34,556 nucleotides of DNA from Chromatiales bacterium (lineage in GTDB: Bacteria > Pseudomonadota > Gammaproteobacteria > UBA6429 > Thiohalophilaceae): positions 1-34,556 of the forward strand of contig JALTJZ010000066.1 of NCBI GenBank assembly GCA_027076325.1, given 5' to 3'. Shown here one piece after another: positions 12,398 to 19,967 of this stretch. Numbering within the stretch: the first letter of the stretch is position 1; the number at the start of each line of letters is the position of its first letter. The position numbers were made by a program, and so were the translations under genes. The notes beneath the pieces were generated by a model. It worked only from the letters and a program-made list of their open reading frames with translations, made no database searches and had not been told where the DNA came from.

Positions 12398-13644
12398 TAT
12401 GGTTGTACCACCGCATTAGTTAAACTTGCTGCATCTCGTGCAAACTCAATGTTAGATAAATAAAAGTAAGTATCAACGTTAAATGGAGCATTAGCAGCAC
12501 CCATTAAATAGCCTTGATTGATGAACAATCCATCAGAATTATACATATACCCCTGTCCTGTGCCTGCTCCGATTGTGTTTTCAACATTAGCTTGTGAAAT
12601 TGCATATTCAATCGCACCGTCTATATAAAACTCAACTACTGCGTTTGACCACGGTGCTGTATTGTTATCTCCTGCTTTAACATGCAACGTAATACGTCGA
12701 GTAACACCTAAATCTTCTGTCCTGATTGCGCGAGGTGTAAATCCTCGCTCAGAGTCTAGTATGTGCCCCTGATTAAGCGGGTAATAAGAGTTCCAATCAA
12801 ACTGACCGAAACCTGTGCCGTCACTGTATATTTCCATTCCGCCAGCAACACCGCCAGTGGGTGAGCCGTAATCATCTGTCCAGACATACATGCCAACTTT
12901 ATTGTTTAATCCTGTGCCTGTGTGATAATAATTAGTTGGCACAAGCATGTCATATTGCACCCATAACTCATTAAAATTACCACCTAAATCAAATCGTTGC
13001 TCTGACCAGTTACGCTCAGTTGGAGCAGGTACAAACCTAAACTCTAACGAATTTTGATTAGCGATAGTCGGATGGGGTTGCACTGATGTATACGCACCAC
13101 CCGTCCAAAACGCGGCACCATTTAACTGCTTTGATAAGTCACCAGACGAGAAATCATCAAAGAAAATCATACCGGTATTAACTGATGGGGTAAATGCTGC
13201 GGACGTTATTACAGTAGAGTTATTACCATTGCCTGCTTGATGTTGATAGTGATTATAATAAACAGTATTTTCAGTTAGCCCAGTGATCGAAAATGCTACT
13301 TGCCCTGTTTGACTAATCGCAACATTACTCGCATATGCAGCAGCAACTCCGGCGTTATCTTGTCCAGCCTGTATTTGAGTGACGGATGGCGGGGTTGCTG
13401 ACGTGGTTGTTACTATATACGCAGTGCCATCAGCAACATCGGTTGAAAACGATCCTGATGCTGTTGTCCCGCCGGTTGCTGCGCCAGAAGCGTTGGTAAT
13501 ATTAGGTGTTGCGCCAACTCCATTATTAACAGCTGTTGGATCACCTGAGTGCATACTGCCATCAGCACCATCGGGATTATTTGAATACGGTGTTAATGTG
13601 CTCGTATCAAACGTCTTTGTGGTTGGAAGGTTAGTTGCTGGCAT
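12397..13644 (-). CDS. Polysaccharide-lyase-like (concanavalin fold) virion protein
   Basis: 415 residues. The N-terminal 150 residues are low-complexity G/T/A/N with a fibronectin-III-like strand pattern (FSITGLTENTVYYNHYQH). Residues about 155-400 begin with FFDDFSSGDLSK and continue through SEQRFDLGGNFNELWVQYDM and GGMEIYSDGTGFGQF, the pattern of phage concanavalin-like domains annotated as polysaccharide lyase or glucanase. It probably degrades or binds capsule or exopolysaccharide. Catalytic residues cannot be assigned by eye. Coupled to both neighbours by TAATG. Confidence 0.6.
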   Translation of the reverse strand: MPATNLPTTKTFDTSTLTPYSNNPDGADGSMHSGDPTAVNNGVGATPNITNASGAATGGTTASGSFSTDVADGTAYIVTTTSATPPSVTQIQAGQDNAGVAAAYASNVAISQTGQVAFSITGLTENTVYYNHYQHQAGNGNNSTVITSAAFTPSVNTGMIFFDDFSSGDLSKQLNGAAFWTGGAYTSVQPHPTIANQNSLEFRFVPAPTERNWSEQRFDLGGNFNELWVQYDMLVPTNYYHTGTGLNNKVGMYVWTDDYGSPTGGVAGGMEIYSDGTGFGQFDWNSYYPLNQGHILDSERGFTPRAIRTEDLGVTRRITLHVKAGDNNTAPWSNAVVEFYIDGAIEYAISQANVENTIGAGTGQGYMYNSDGLFINQGYLMGAANAPFNVDTYFYLSNIEFARDAASLTNAVVQP

Positions 13645-13925
13645 TACTGACTAATCCTTACCAATGCCGATCCTGATGTATAATCTCCTGTTTTAAAGCC
13701 AATTCTGTATACCATCGAGTTTTGAGTTTCAAAACCGGCTTTTTCTGTGTTTGCCGTGAAACCTTCAACATCAACAAAAGTAGTCCCGCTATCAAAAGAC
13801 CGTTGAACTGTAACTGTTCCAGCCCAGGTTCCTGATACGGATATATTAAAGTCTCCCCTGATGGATACTTCATCAGTGTACGTATTTTGTGCTGTTAATG
13901 TTGCGTTTACATTTGCTTTTGACAT
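13644..13925 (-). CDS. Small beta-strand virion-associated protein
   Basis: 93 residues starting MSKANVNATLTAQNTYTDEV. It is strand-rich with the pattern FNISVSGTWAGTVTVQRSFD, then VYRIGFKTGDYTSGSALVRI, found in small phage proteins next to fibres. AGGAGA precedes the ATG. It probably forms a beta-sandwich attachment or decoration module. Its TAA overlaps the next ATG. Confidence 0.6.
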   Translation of the reverse strand: MSKANVNATLTAQNTYTDEVSIRGDFNISVSGTWAGTVTVQRSFDSGTTFVDVEGFTANTEKAGFETQNSMVYRIGFKTGDYTSGSALVRISQ

Positions 13926-13937
13926 TATAATCTCCTT

Positions 13938-14318
13938 TTACCAATCATCTTGTCTTGGTTCTTTTTTACGTTTATCGAGCCCCCGGTCTACACCCCACGC
14001 AGGGAGCGCACCGAACAACATGTATTTAATAGGCTCAGATAAACTAATCTGGTTTAATTCTGAATAGACACCAAAAGCGAACATTAAAGCCGCGCCAATG
14101 GGTCTGAATAATCCTTTAATGATTTGTTCTGAGGCGTAAGCTAATTTAACTAATCCATCTATCCACGGATAAGTCTTGGTTTCAAGCATTTTAAGCATAA
14201 TAACATTAGTCAATTCTAATGCTTTAAAGGCAAATTCGTTTCTTTTGTCTTTGTCTTCGATTAGTTTCCCGCCAATACTAAAAAGACCGGGGATAAATTT
14301 TGCAAATAAACTAAACAT
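13938..14318 (-). CDS. Holin, 3-TM family
   Basis: 126 residues. The segment KRNEFAFKALELTNVIMLKM, then WIDGLVKLAYASEQIIKGLF and PIGAALMFAFGVY matches the holin-of-3-TMs family (GTA_holin_3TM) seen in phages and gene-transfer agents. It would form lesions in the inner membrane and release the endolysin. The C-terminus is basic and cytoplasmic. GGAG precedes the ATG, and the gene follows the endolysin gene on the same strand. Confidence 0.75.
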   Translation of the reverse strand: MFSLFAKFIPGLFSIGGKLIEDKDKRNEFAFKALELTNVIMLKMLETKTYPWIDGLVKLAYASEQIIKGLFRPIGAALMFAFGVYSELNQISLSEPIKYMLFGALPAWGVDRGLDKRKKEPRQDDW

Positions 14319-14335
14319 TTAATGTGCTCCTGGCT

Positions 14336-14671
14336 TTATTTTACGCCGTTGTATTCCAAGGAATAATGATTGCCATCGTTAAACCGACCACCCCATGCAC
14401 CACCCATCGACTCCCAGTATTCACCTAATTCTTTGTGGTCGTCTGTTGATGTTAACCATTTACCATCCTTGAAAAGATTAAGGTCAATCGCTAATCGCTG
14501 CTTGTGGGCGGATTTATAATACCCATAGCCTTTTTTCTCGCCAACAACACCAAAAACACGCGGGTCTCGATAAGCGTCACCGAATGATATTTCATAGCCT
14601 TGTTTATAAGCAAACGTAATAAGGCTTGCTATCATTAGCGGAAAGCGTCTTTGTGTTTGTCCTAAACTCAT
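14336..14671 (-). CDS. Endolysin, M15-type peptidase
   Basis: 111 residues. The motifs of M15 (VanY/L-Ala-D-Glu endopeptidase) phage enzymes are visible: SFGDAYRDPR, HKQRLAIDLNLFKDGKW with the zinc-binding histidine and aspartate, and GGRFNDGNHYSLEYNGV with the third ligand and catalytic glutamate. It cuts peptidoglycan cross-bridges at lysis. There is no signal peptide, so it needs a holin. The start overlaps the stop of the coiled-coil gene upstream (ATGA). Confidence 0.85.
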   Translation of the reverse strand: MSLGQTQRRFPLMIASLITFAYKQGYEISFGDAYRDPRVFGVVGEKKGYGYYKSAHKQRLAIDLNLFKDGKWLTSTDDHKELGEYWESMGGAWGGRFNDGNHYSLEYNGVK

Positions 14672-14961
14672 TTTTTAACAATCCCGTCAATTCGCTTATG
14701 AATTTCTCTAATGTCTAACCGTGTTTGTGTGTGCATCACATCCATGTTTTTTTCAATGTTTTTAAATCCTTTTTCGACTGATTCATTGAACTGATGTATT
14801 GTTTTGTCTAAAGAGCTTTCAGGTACTATTGTATCTTCAAGTTTATCAATTCTTGAGACTTGTCGTTTTAGACTCCAACCGAACAAACTTAACGCGGCAA
14901 CTAAAACATATTTGATTAAATCACCGGCTTGCTCTAACAATGAGACGGATTCACTCGGCAT
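14668..14961 (-). CDS. Membrane-anchored coiled-coil lysis protein
   Basis: 97 residues. One membrane helix near the N-terminus (DLIKYVLVAALSLFGWSL) is followed by a long charged helix (residues about 35-95) with heptad character, like XhlA-type or small holin-associated proteins. It lies between the PLA2-like gene and the endolysin and overlaps both. A spanin or holin accessory role fits the position. GGAG is placed before its ATG. Confidence 0.6.
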   Translation of the reverse strand: MPSESVSLLEQAGDLIKYVLVAALSLFGWSLKRQVSRIDKLEDTIVPESSLDKTIHQFNESVEKGFKNIEKNMDVMHTQTRLDIREIHKRIDGIVKK

Positions 14962-15274
14962 ATAAACTCCATAATTGATAAACAGAAATAAACAACCAAA
15001 CAGCCGCTAAAACGTGACCAACTTTGTTATGCTTGTTTTTAAAATACAAATAATAGCTAAACGGATTCGTCGTTAAGATAAAAACAGCAAGTGTGCCGAT
15101 GGGTTTTGAGTACCATTTTTTAACGACCTGCATGTTTTTATACATATTAATATCAGACCAGAACTTATGCTTGTAGCTTTTCGCTTCACCATAATCAATA
15201 TCATGCAGAATACAGGCAGGCTCATATCCGAGTTTATGTAGCAGTTTGTCGAATAAAGGAATAGTGCAACTCAT
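14951..15274 (-). CDS. PLA2-like membrane protein in the lysis cassette
   Basis: 107 residues. Residues 21-28 read CILHDIDY, the C-x2-H-D-x2-Y pattern of phospholipase A2 active sites (C45, H48, D49, Y52 in the animal numbering). D41 in the following helix (SDINMYKNM) could be the second catalytic aspartate of short prokaryotic forms. Two membrane segments follow (about 58-78 and 87-105). It sits directly after the fibre gene (TAAATG junction) and before the lysis genes, so phospholipid hydrolysis at lysis or entry is a reasonable guess. No activity is shown. Confidence 0.5.
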   Translation of the reverse strand: MSCTIPLFDKLLHKLGYEPACILHDIDYGEAKSYKHKFWSDINMYKNMQVVKKWYSKPIGTLAVFILTTNPFSYYLYFKNKHNKVGHVLAAVWLFISVYQLWSLYAE

Positions 15275-17158
15275 TTATTTCCACCTCAATGAAACACATT
15301 TTAATCCAGTCGGTTTATCACGGTTTAAATCGGATTGCGGGTCAATAACAATATAACCATTGTGTAATAATTCAGCCGCCGCAGGGGCAGAAGTATCATT
15401 TCGCGCTAAAATATGGTGTTCGTACAAGTCTTGCATAACCGGCGATACAGGGTCGAGATACACAACTGTTTTGCCTGAGGGAACATTAACGAACGGGTGC
15501 GGCACTTCATTCATGTCTGCGTTTTTAATGCTTTGGTCAATTGGGACATAAACAAAACCGTCCTGTTTTAATCTGCGACTTATCATTCGTCGATTTGATA
15601 GCGAACCTGTGACCTGCATTTCCCGCCAATTGGGTATTTCTACATCAATCAATCGTTTACGTATAAAATATTCACCGTTTTCGCCTTTAACGTCGGCCAC
15701 TGTTTTTGTGCTGCCATTATACATCCACGGTGGGTCAATAGATGTAGCAACAGACTCTAAAAAGCCTGTGCCGTTATCAACAATACCGAACATGAATAAA
15801 AGTATTTCACCATCAGCAGAACCATACGGGGGAGATGAGTTGACATAATAGCAACGAGCGTAATCTGTTTGTGCTACTCCATTATTATTTCCAGTTACCT
15901 GTAAATATGTTATTGATTGCTGAGACCCTGCTGTCCCTCCAGTACCTTCAATAAAGGATGCTGTCATTCCTGAAGACCCTCCGCTTCCCCATGTATAAAG
16001 TCCTCTATAAGTATAATTAGGCGCTACCAACAATGATGATGCAGTTTGACCAGACCCCCCAGTTACACTCACATCCTGATTTGTTAGTTTTATTTCTGCT
16101 TGACCGATGGCGTTGGTGTCAATTAACGATTGATTTACAGTGTCTAGCGTTGCTAATGCGCCTAACCCTAAATTAGTTCTTGCTGTTGATGCGCTTGCTA
16201 AGTCTGATAAGTTATTCGCAGTCAGGGCAAAAAGAGCAGTAGATGAAGTGCTAACTAACCTCCAGTTTCCCGTGCTGTATTCATTAAAGCAAAGAACGTC
16301 TCCGGCGGCTGTGGTTATGTTATTTCCATTAGGAAGGACTAATGTTGTGGCATTATGGGTTAATTGTAAAACCCCGTCAAATTGAAGGATAACGGTTGTA
16401 CCTGCCCCTTTTGTCGCAATGGAGGTAATAGTGGCGGTGCCTGTAATATCAAATATATTTCCATCACCTAATGTTAAGGCGGAGGCACTCGCAACATCAG
16501 CCCCTTTTGTCCATGTTTGGGTTTTAGTAAAAGTATTCGCGTCAGTTAAACCAGCAGCGCCTAATGTTGCTCTCGCTGCGGAGGCGGTAGTGTCATCAAG
16601 GACGGTCTGCATAAAGGTTGATACAGCAATCCCGGAAATATCTTCAATCTTCACGCCTTCTAAAGCGGTTAGTGCTGCGTTCCATCTTAAAAACTCATTA
16701 GCAACTGGAGTCGGTAATTTAGTACTTACGCCTGATAAATTACTTGATTCCTGAAATTTTAAAATTCTTGAAGCGAGGGAATCTTCCTGTTGTTGAACCA
16801 TCATCACGAACTTATCCATGTCGTCATTGACAGTATCCGCTAAAAAGTCTCCAGCGGTTTGGTAATCTGTGGTTCTTGCTACAGGAACATCGCGAACAAT
16901 AGTAATTATGTCGCCAATAGCCGCACCAGAATTTAAAACAACGGTTCCACCGTCGGTATCTCCGGCACCGGTGACGGTGTAGTCAGTCGTTAATGCAAGA
17001 ATATCAGCGGCATCATCAGCCGTAGCTCCGGATAAAGTATGGTAGACTTTTAAATCAGAGTCAGCGAAGATAGGGAATGAATATATAAACGTAGCTTGTC
17101 CAGCCGTAGCCGCATATTGGTTACGGGGGGTCACATCATTTACAATTAAAACAGCCAT
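15275..17158 (-). CDS. Tail fibre protein
   Basis: 627 residues. The N-terminal 140 residues are the virion-binding domain common to podovirus fibres: NQYAATAGQATFIYSFPIF, then DLKVYHTLSG, a TDYTVTGAG strand, VVLNSGAAIGDIITIVRDVP and RTTDYQTAGDF, ending in a DMDKFVMMVQQQEDSL helix. The middle is a T/A/N-rich repetitive shaft with TAxxxLGxGAL-type repeats. The C-terminal 250 residues (from about LLVAPNYTYRGLYTWGSG) would be the receptor-binding head. AAGGAC precedes the ATG, with a hairpin just upstream. Confidence 0.85.
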   Translation of the reverse strand: MAVLIVNDVTPRNQYAATAGQATFIYSFPIFADSDLKVYHTLSGATADDAADILALTTDYTVTGAGDTDGGTVVLNSGAAIGDIITIVRDVPVARTTDYQTAGDFLADTVNDDMDKFVMMVQQQEDSLASRILKFQESSNLSGVSTKLPTPVANEFLRWNAALTALEGVKIEDISGIAVSTFMQTVLDDTTASAARATLGAAGLTDANTFTKTQTWTKGADVASASALTLGDGNIFDITGTATITSIATKGAGTTVILQFDGVLQLTHNATTLVLPNGNNITTAAGDVLCFNEYSTGNWRLVSTSSTALFALTANNLSDLASASTARTNLGLGALATLDTVNQSLIDTNAIGQAEIKLTNQDVSVTGGSGQTASSLLVAPNYTYRGLYTWGSGGSSGMTASFIEGTGGTAGSQQSITYLQVTGNNNGVAQTDYARCYYVNSSPPYGSADGEILLFMFGIVDNGTGFLESVATSIDPPWMYNGSTKTVADVKGENGEYFIRKRLIDVEIPNWREMQVTGSLSNRRMISRRLKQDGFVYVPIDQSIKNADMNEVPHPFVNVPSGKTVVYLDPVSPVMQDLYEHHILARNDTSAPAAAELLHNGYIVIDPQSDLNRDKPTGLKCVSLRWK

Positions 17159-17170
17159 TTAATAGTCCTT

Positions 17171-17188
17171 GACCGCCTTGAGGTGGTC
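17171..17188 (-). promoter_or_regulatory. Hairpin in the fibre leader, with possible -10 upstream
   Basis: GACCGCC (17171-17177) and GGTGGTC (17182-17188) pair with one mismatch over a TTGA loop, right before the ribosome-binding site of the fibre gene. A TATACT at 17196-17191 on the - strand could be the -10 of a fibre promoter, but its -35 is weak. It may tune fibre translation or mark a transcript end without a U tract. Confidence 0.35.
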
Positions 17189-17198
17189 TTAGTATAAC

Positions 17199-19919
17199 CT
17201 AATTTAATAGATTTTGTATATTTTCGGGTAAATTCTCTTCGCCAATCTGACGTTTAGCCTTGACTGCGCGGAACCGGTCAAGCCTATCTCTAAATTCAGG
17301 GTCATTTTGGTATAACTTAGCCTTAGCGGCTTTATCAAAGCCTCGTTGGATGTTTTTTAACAAAGTAGCTTGGGTGTCAACTGTGGCACCTTTGTACAAT
17401 TCGCTATTAATTGTCTTCCTCAGGGCTTCTGAGAAGTTCAGTCCACTTAGTTTTAATTCAGATCGGGATTGACTGACTAAAGAATAATACTCTTTATTGG
17501 TTAATTTAAGCCCCTCAATTCTTTTGGCGGGCATTGAAATAGCCACTCTACGGGATTCTGTCATCACACGAGCGACTTCTAATTTAACTGGGTCAGTCGT
17601 CATAGGGGAGTTAGGAAACGGGCTTAAAACGCCCATAATGTCCCCGTTCATGTGATAAATAGGCTCACCGTATAAGTCTAATCGGTTTGGAGAGTCTTCA
17701 CTCCAGCCAGGAATACCACCCGTTGCCTTTAGCTTTTCTTTAAAATCCCATGCATCCCTTAAATAAGGGTCTTGTATTTTACTCAGGTCACGTCTTAGTG
17801 CTGAGAATGGGATTTGAGCACCGGCCATTCTTTGCGCCCAATTTTTTGAATATCTTTTAGGGTCTTCCATCATTTTAGTAAAGTCTGATATTCCAGAGAC
17901 AAAAGTCTTGCTCATGGTGTTTTCAGCAATACCCGCAATAATCGCCGCACCTATTCGCATGGTCTTTTCATCGGAATCAATCGTTTCGTCGTCAACATCC
18001 ATGTACTTTGAGATTTCAACCATATCCGCAGTTGCGCCGATAACATAAGACAAAGGCTCCGCACGCTGATAGCTTTGATACTGTCTTTTTCCAGTGATGG
18101 GGTCGTCATATACAATAGAGTAAGGCTTCCAGCCGGTCGCCATTAAGGCTTTTCTGGCTGCCGGATTTGATGGCCCACCTCCAGTTATTCCCCCTGAATC
18201 CACGGCCACAGCAACGCTAGCCATAGTAATAGTACCCATGGAGACCCGAGCAAGTGCCATATCCCGAGTAGCCCCACCAGTTTTAATATCTTCTCTGAAT
18301 TGACGTGAAAATCCTGCAAGGGGAGACCTCTCTAATAAACCTGCTTTAAAAATGTTTATAGGGGTCCGCATAAAAGGGGCTAAATACCTGAGTCCTGGTA
18401 TCTGTTGCACGAATTTCTGTGCAGCGCGACCCTTTTCTCCGAGCGGGTTTTGAAATGTTTGATACAGTGCCTCAGCATCCATCTTTTGAAAAGCGCTTTC
18501 TTGGGGGTTATCCATGTATTCTTTAATTAACTGAGCCATTTGCTCACTGTTGAGGTTGCCAGCCTCGGCTTTTTTCATAGCTTCTCGGTAGGCTTGTTGG
18601 GCTAAAGTCCCACGGCGTGCGATTGTTTTAAAGAACTCGTCTTCAGCGGTCAGCATTCTTTCTGTTGGTATTCTGATAGTTGCGCCAATAAAATCAACCA
18701 CTCGACCAACTGGGCCTGATATATCAAGGGTCTCGGCACTTATCATTTTCTTATACTTAGTTTCAATTTTAGAAGTCTCGGCACCCTCTCCAGACTTCAA
18801 CCCCTTCCAGCCTACTTTTAAAGCGTCTTTAAAGGCGGAGATTGAACCAAATAACCGAGCTTTCGCCTCACCGATGATTACTTTTTCCTCGCTTGAGCTA
18901 AATCGTCCTATTTGTGCAGCAATGGAGGTTTCAGCTAAATTCATTGTTTGGAAAAGAGCATTTCCTGATGTGTTAATGACATGTGTTTTAACCCCCGAAA
19001 GAATTGAATTGACAAAGTTCTCGAACAGGACTCCACCAACTTTTTCTTTCCAGTTTAATTTTGTAAGCTTTCCAACTTCTGCGACTGTATCAGCGTTTGC
19101 TAATGCTTCTGCCATCACGTCTATGTTTCCACCCTGGACTGTATCAACTAACTCACTGAGTCTTTTTAAGGATACCGGGTCGTCACCTACGGGGATACCA
19201 AAGGCATTTAAGGCTCTACCAGCTTCCGCACGCATTCCCATAAACTGAGTTTGGTATTCATTATGTAATTGAATTTGCCGGGCAAAAGAAAGCCTTTCCT
19301 TGTCGGTGGCTTCCTTAGAGCTCACTTTCTTAGCCAATTCTGTGATTCTTTTGGCCGAACTATTAAGGACTTTTCTCGCGCCTAAAATAGTCTCCGCGTT
19401 TAAAGTTCCGCCTGATTCCCTCTCCAAGACAGGGAGAATAACATCTACTTTCATATTTAAGTCATCTGCAAGACCTTGTAACTCGTTGTTTGTTATCACT
19501 CCACGACGAGCTTCATCAATCGTACCCTTAAGTCTTTGCCCGGTTTCAGCAATGACCGCTTTAACCTCGTCGGTTGTCTCTATCATGTCAAAATTGATTT
19601 GGTAGGTTTCGTCTGTGTCGAAGTCGGAAAACTTTAATTCCTCGACTTTCTTAGCCTCTGACTCAACCTGGTCGAGATTAACCTTTGATTCATCAACAAT
19701 AGGTTTATCGGCAGCCTCTATTGCTTTTTTCTCAATAGGCTTTTCAACGGGCTTAATTAATTCCTTTTTAGCAACTTGTCGTACGGGCTCTTTGACGCTT
19801 TTAAATATTCCGCGCAATACGCTGGTGCTAAGCCCAGCAACCTCAGCCGTTGATTCTGGTAACTCAAAAGGGTTTTCTTCTTTTGGGTCTTGAGTGGGGT
19901 CTATTTGTTCATCTAACAT
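17199..19919 (-). CDS. Large internal virion (ejection) protein
   Basis: 906 residues, the largest gene. Position after tail tube B and two other virion genes, size, and composition fit the large internal core proteins of podoviruses, which leave the head with the DNA and build the channel across the envelope. The N-terminal 250 residues are charged and helical. The middle (about 290-620) has amphipathic and hydrophobic segments such as LFENFVNSILSGVKTHVINT and VSMGTITMASVAVAVDSGG that could contact membrane. No lytic transglycosylase motif is seen. Role inferred from order. Confidence 0.65.
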   Translation of the reverse strand: MLDEQIDPTQDPKEENPFELPESTAEVAGLSTSVLRGIFKSVKEPVRQVAKKELIKPVEKPIEKKAIEAADKPIVDESKVNLDQVESEAKKVEELKFSDFDTDETYQINFDMIETTDEVKAVIAETGQRLKGTIDEARRGVITNNELQGLADDLNMKVDVILPVLERESGGTLNAETILGARKVLNSSAKRITELAKKVSSKEATDKERLSFARQIQLHNEYQTQFMGMRAEAGRALNAFGIPVGDDPVSLKRLSELVDTVQGGNIDVMAEALANADTVAEVGKLTKLNWKEKVGGVLFENFVNSILSGVKTHVINTSGNALFQTMNLAETSIAAQIGRFSSSEEKVIIGEAKARLFGSISAFKDALKVGWKGLKSGEGAETSKIETKYKKMISAETLDISGPVGRVVDFIGATIRIPTERMLTAEDEFFKTIARRGTLAQQAYREAMKKAEAGNLNSEQMAQLIKEYMDNPQESAFQKMDAEALYQTFQNPLGEKGRAAQKFVQQIPGLRYLAPFMRTPINIFKAGLLERSPLAGFSRQFREDIKTGGATRDMALARVSMGTITMASVAVAVDSGGITGGGPSNPAARKALMATGWKPYSIVYDDPITGKRQYQSYQRAEPLSYVIGATADMVEISKYMDVDDETIDSDEKTMRIGAAIIAGIAENTMSKTFVSGISDFTKMMEDPKRYSKNWAQRMAGAQIPFSALRRDLSKIQDPYLRDAWDFKEKLKATGGIPGWSEDSPNRLDLYGEPIYHMNGDIMGVLSPFPNSPMTTDPVKLEVARVMTESRRVAISMPAKRIEGLKLTNKEYYSLVSQSRSELKLSGLNFSEALRKTINSELYKGATVDTQATLLKNIQRGFDKAAKAKLYQNDPEFRDRLDRFRAVKAKRQIGEENLPENIQNLLN

Positions 19920-19930
19920 TTATATCAACC

Positions 19931-19959
19931 TTGATTAGTTCTGATAATCTTTGTATAAT
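19931..19959 (+). promoter_or_regulatory. Consensus promoter facing against the late operon
   Basis: TTGATT (19931-19936), exactly 17 bases, TATAAT (19954-19959). It lies in the 48-base gap between two late genes and points the opposite way, 34 bases before the + strand gene at 19993. Confidence 0.7.
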
Positions 19960-19967
19960 AATAGACA

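Noticed and set aside
13855-13880. Second hammerhead-like CTGATGA on the - strand
   Set aside because: It is inside the small beta-protein gene and the required GAA and stems are absent.
16419-16754. Several + strand open frames within the fibre gene
   Set aside because: They are antisense to a low-complexity, clearly coding fibre shaft, without promoter or ribosome-binding site, unlike the + strand gene at 19993.
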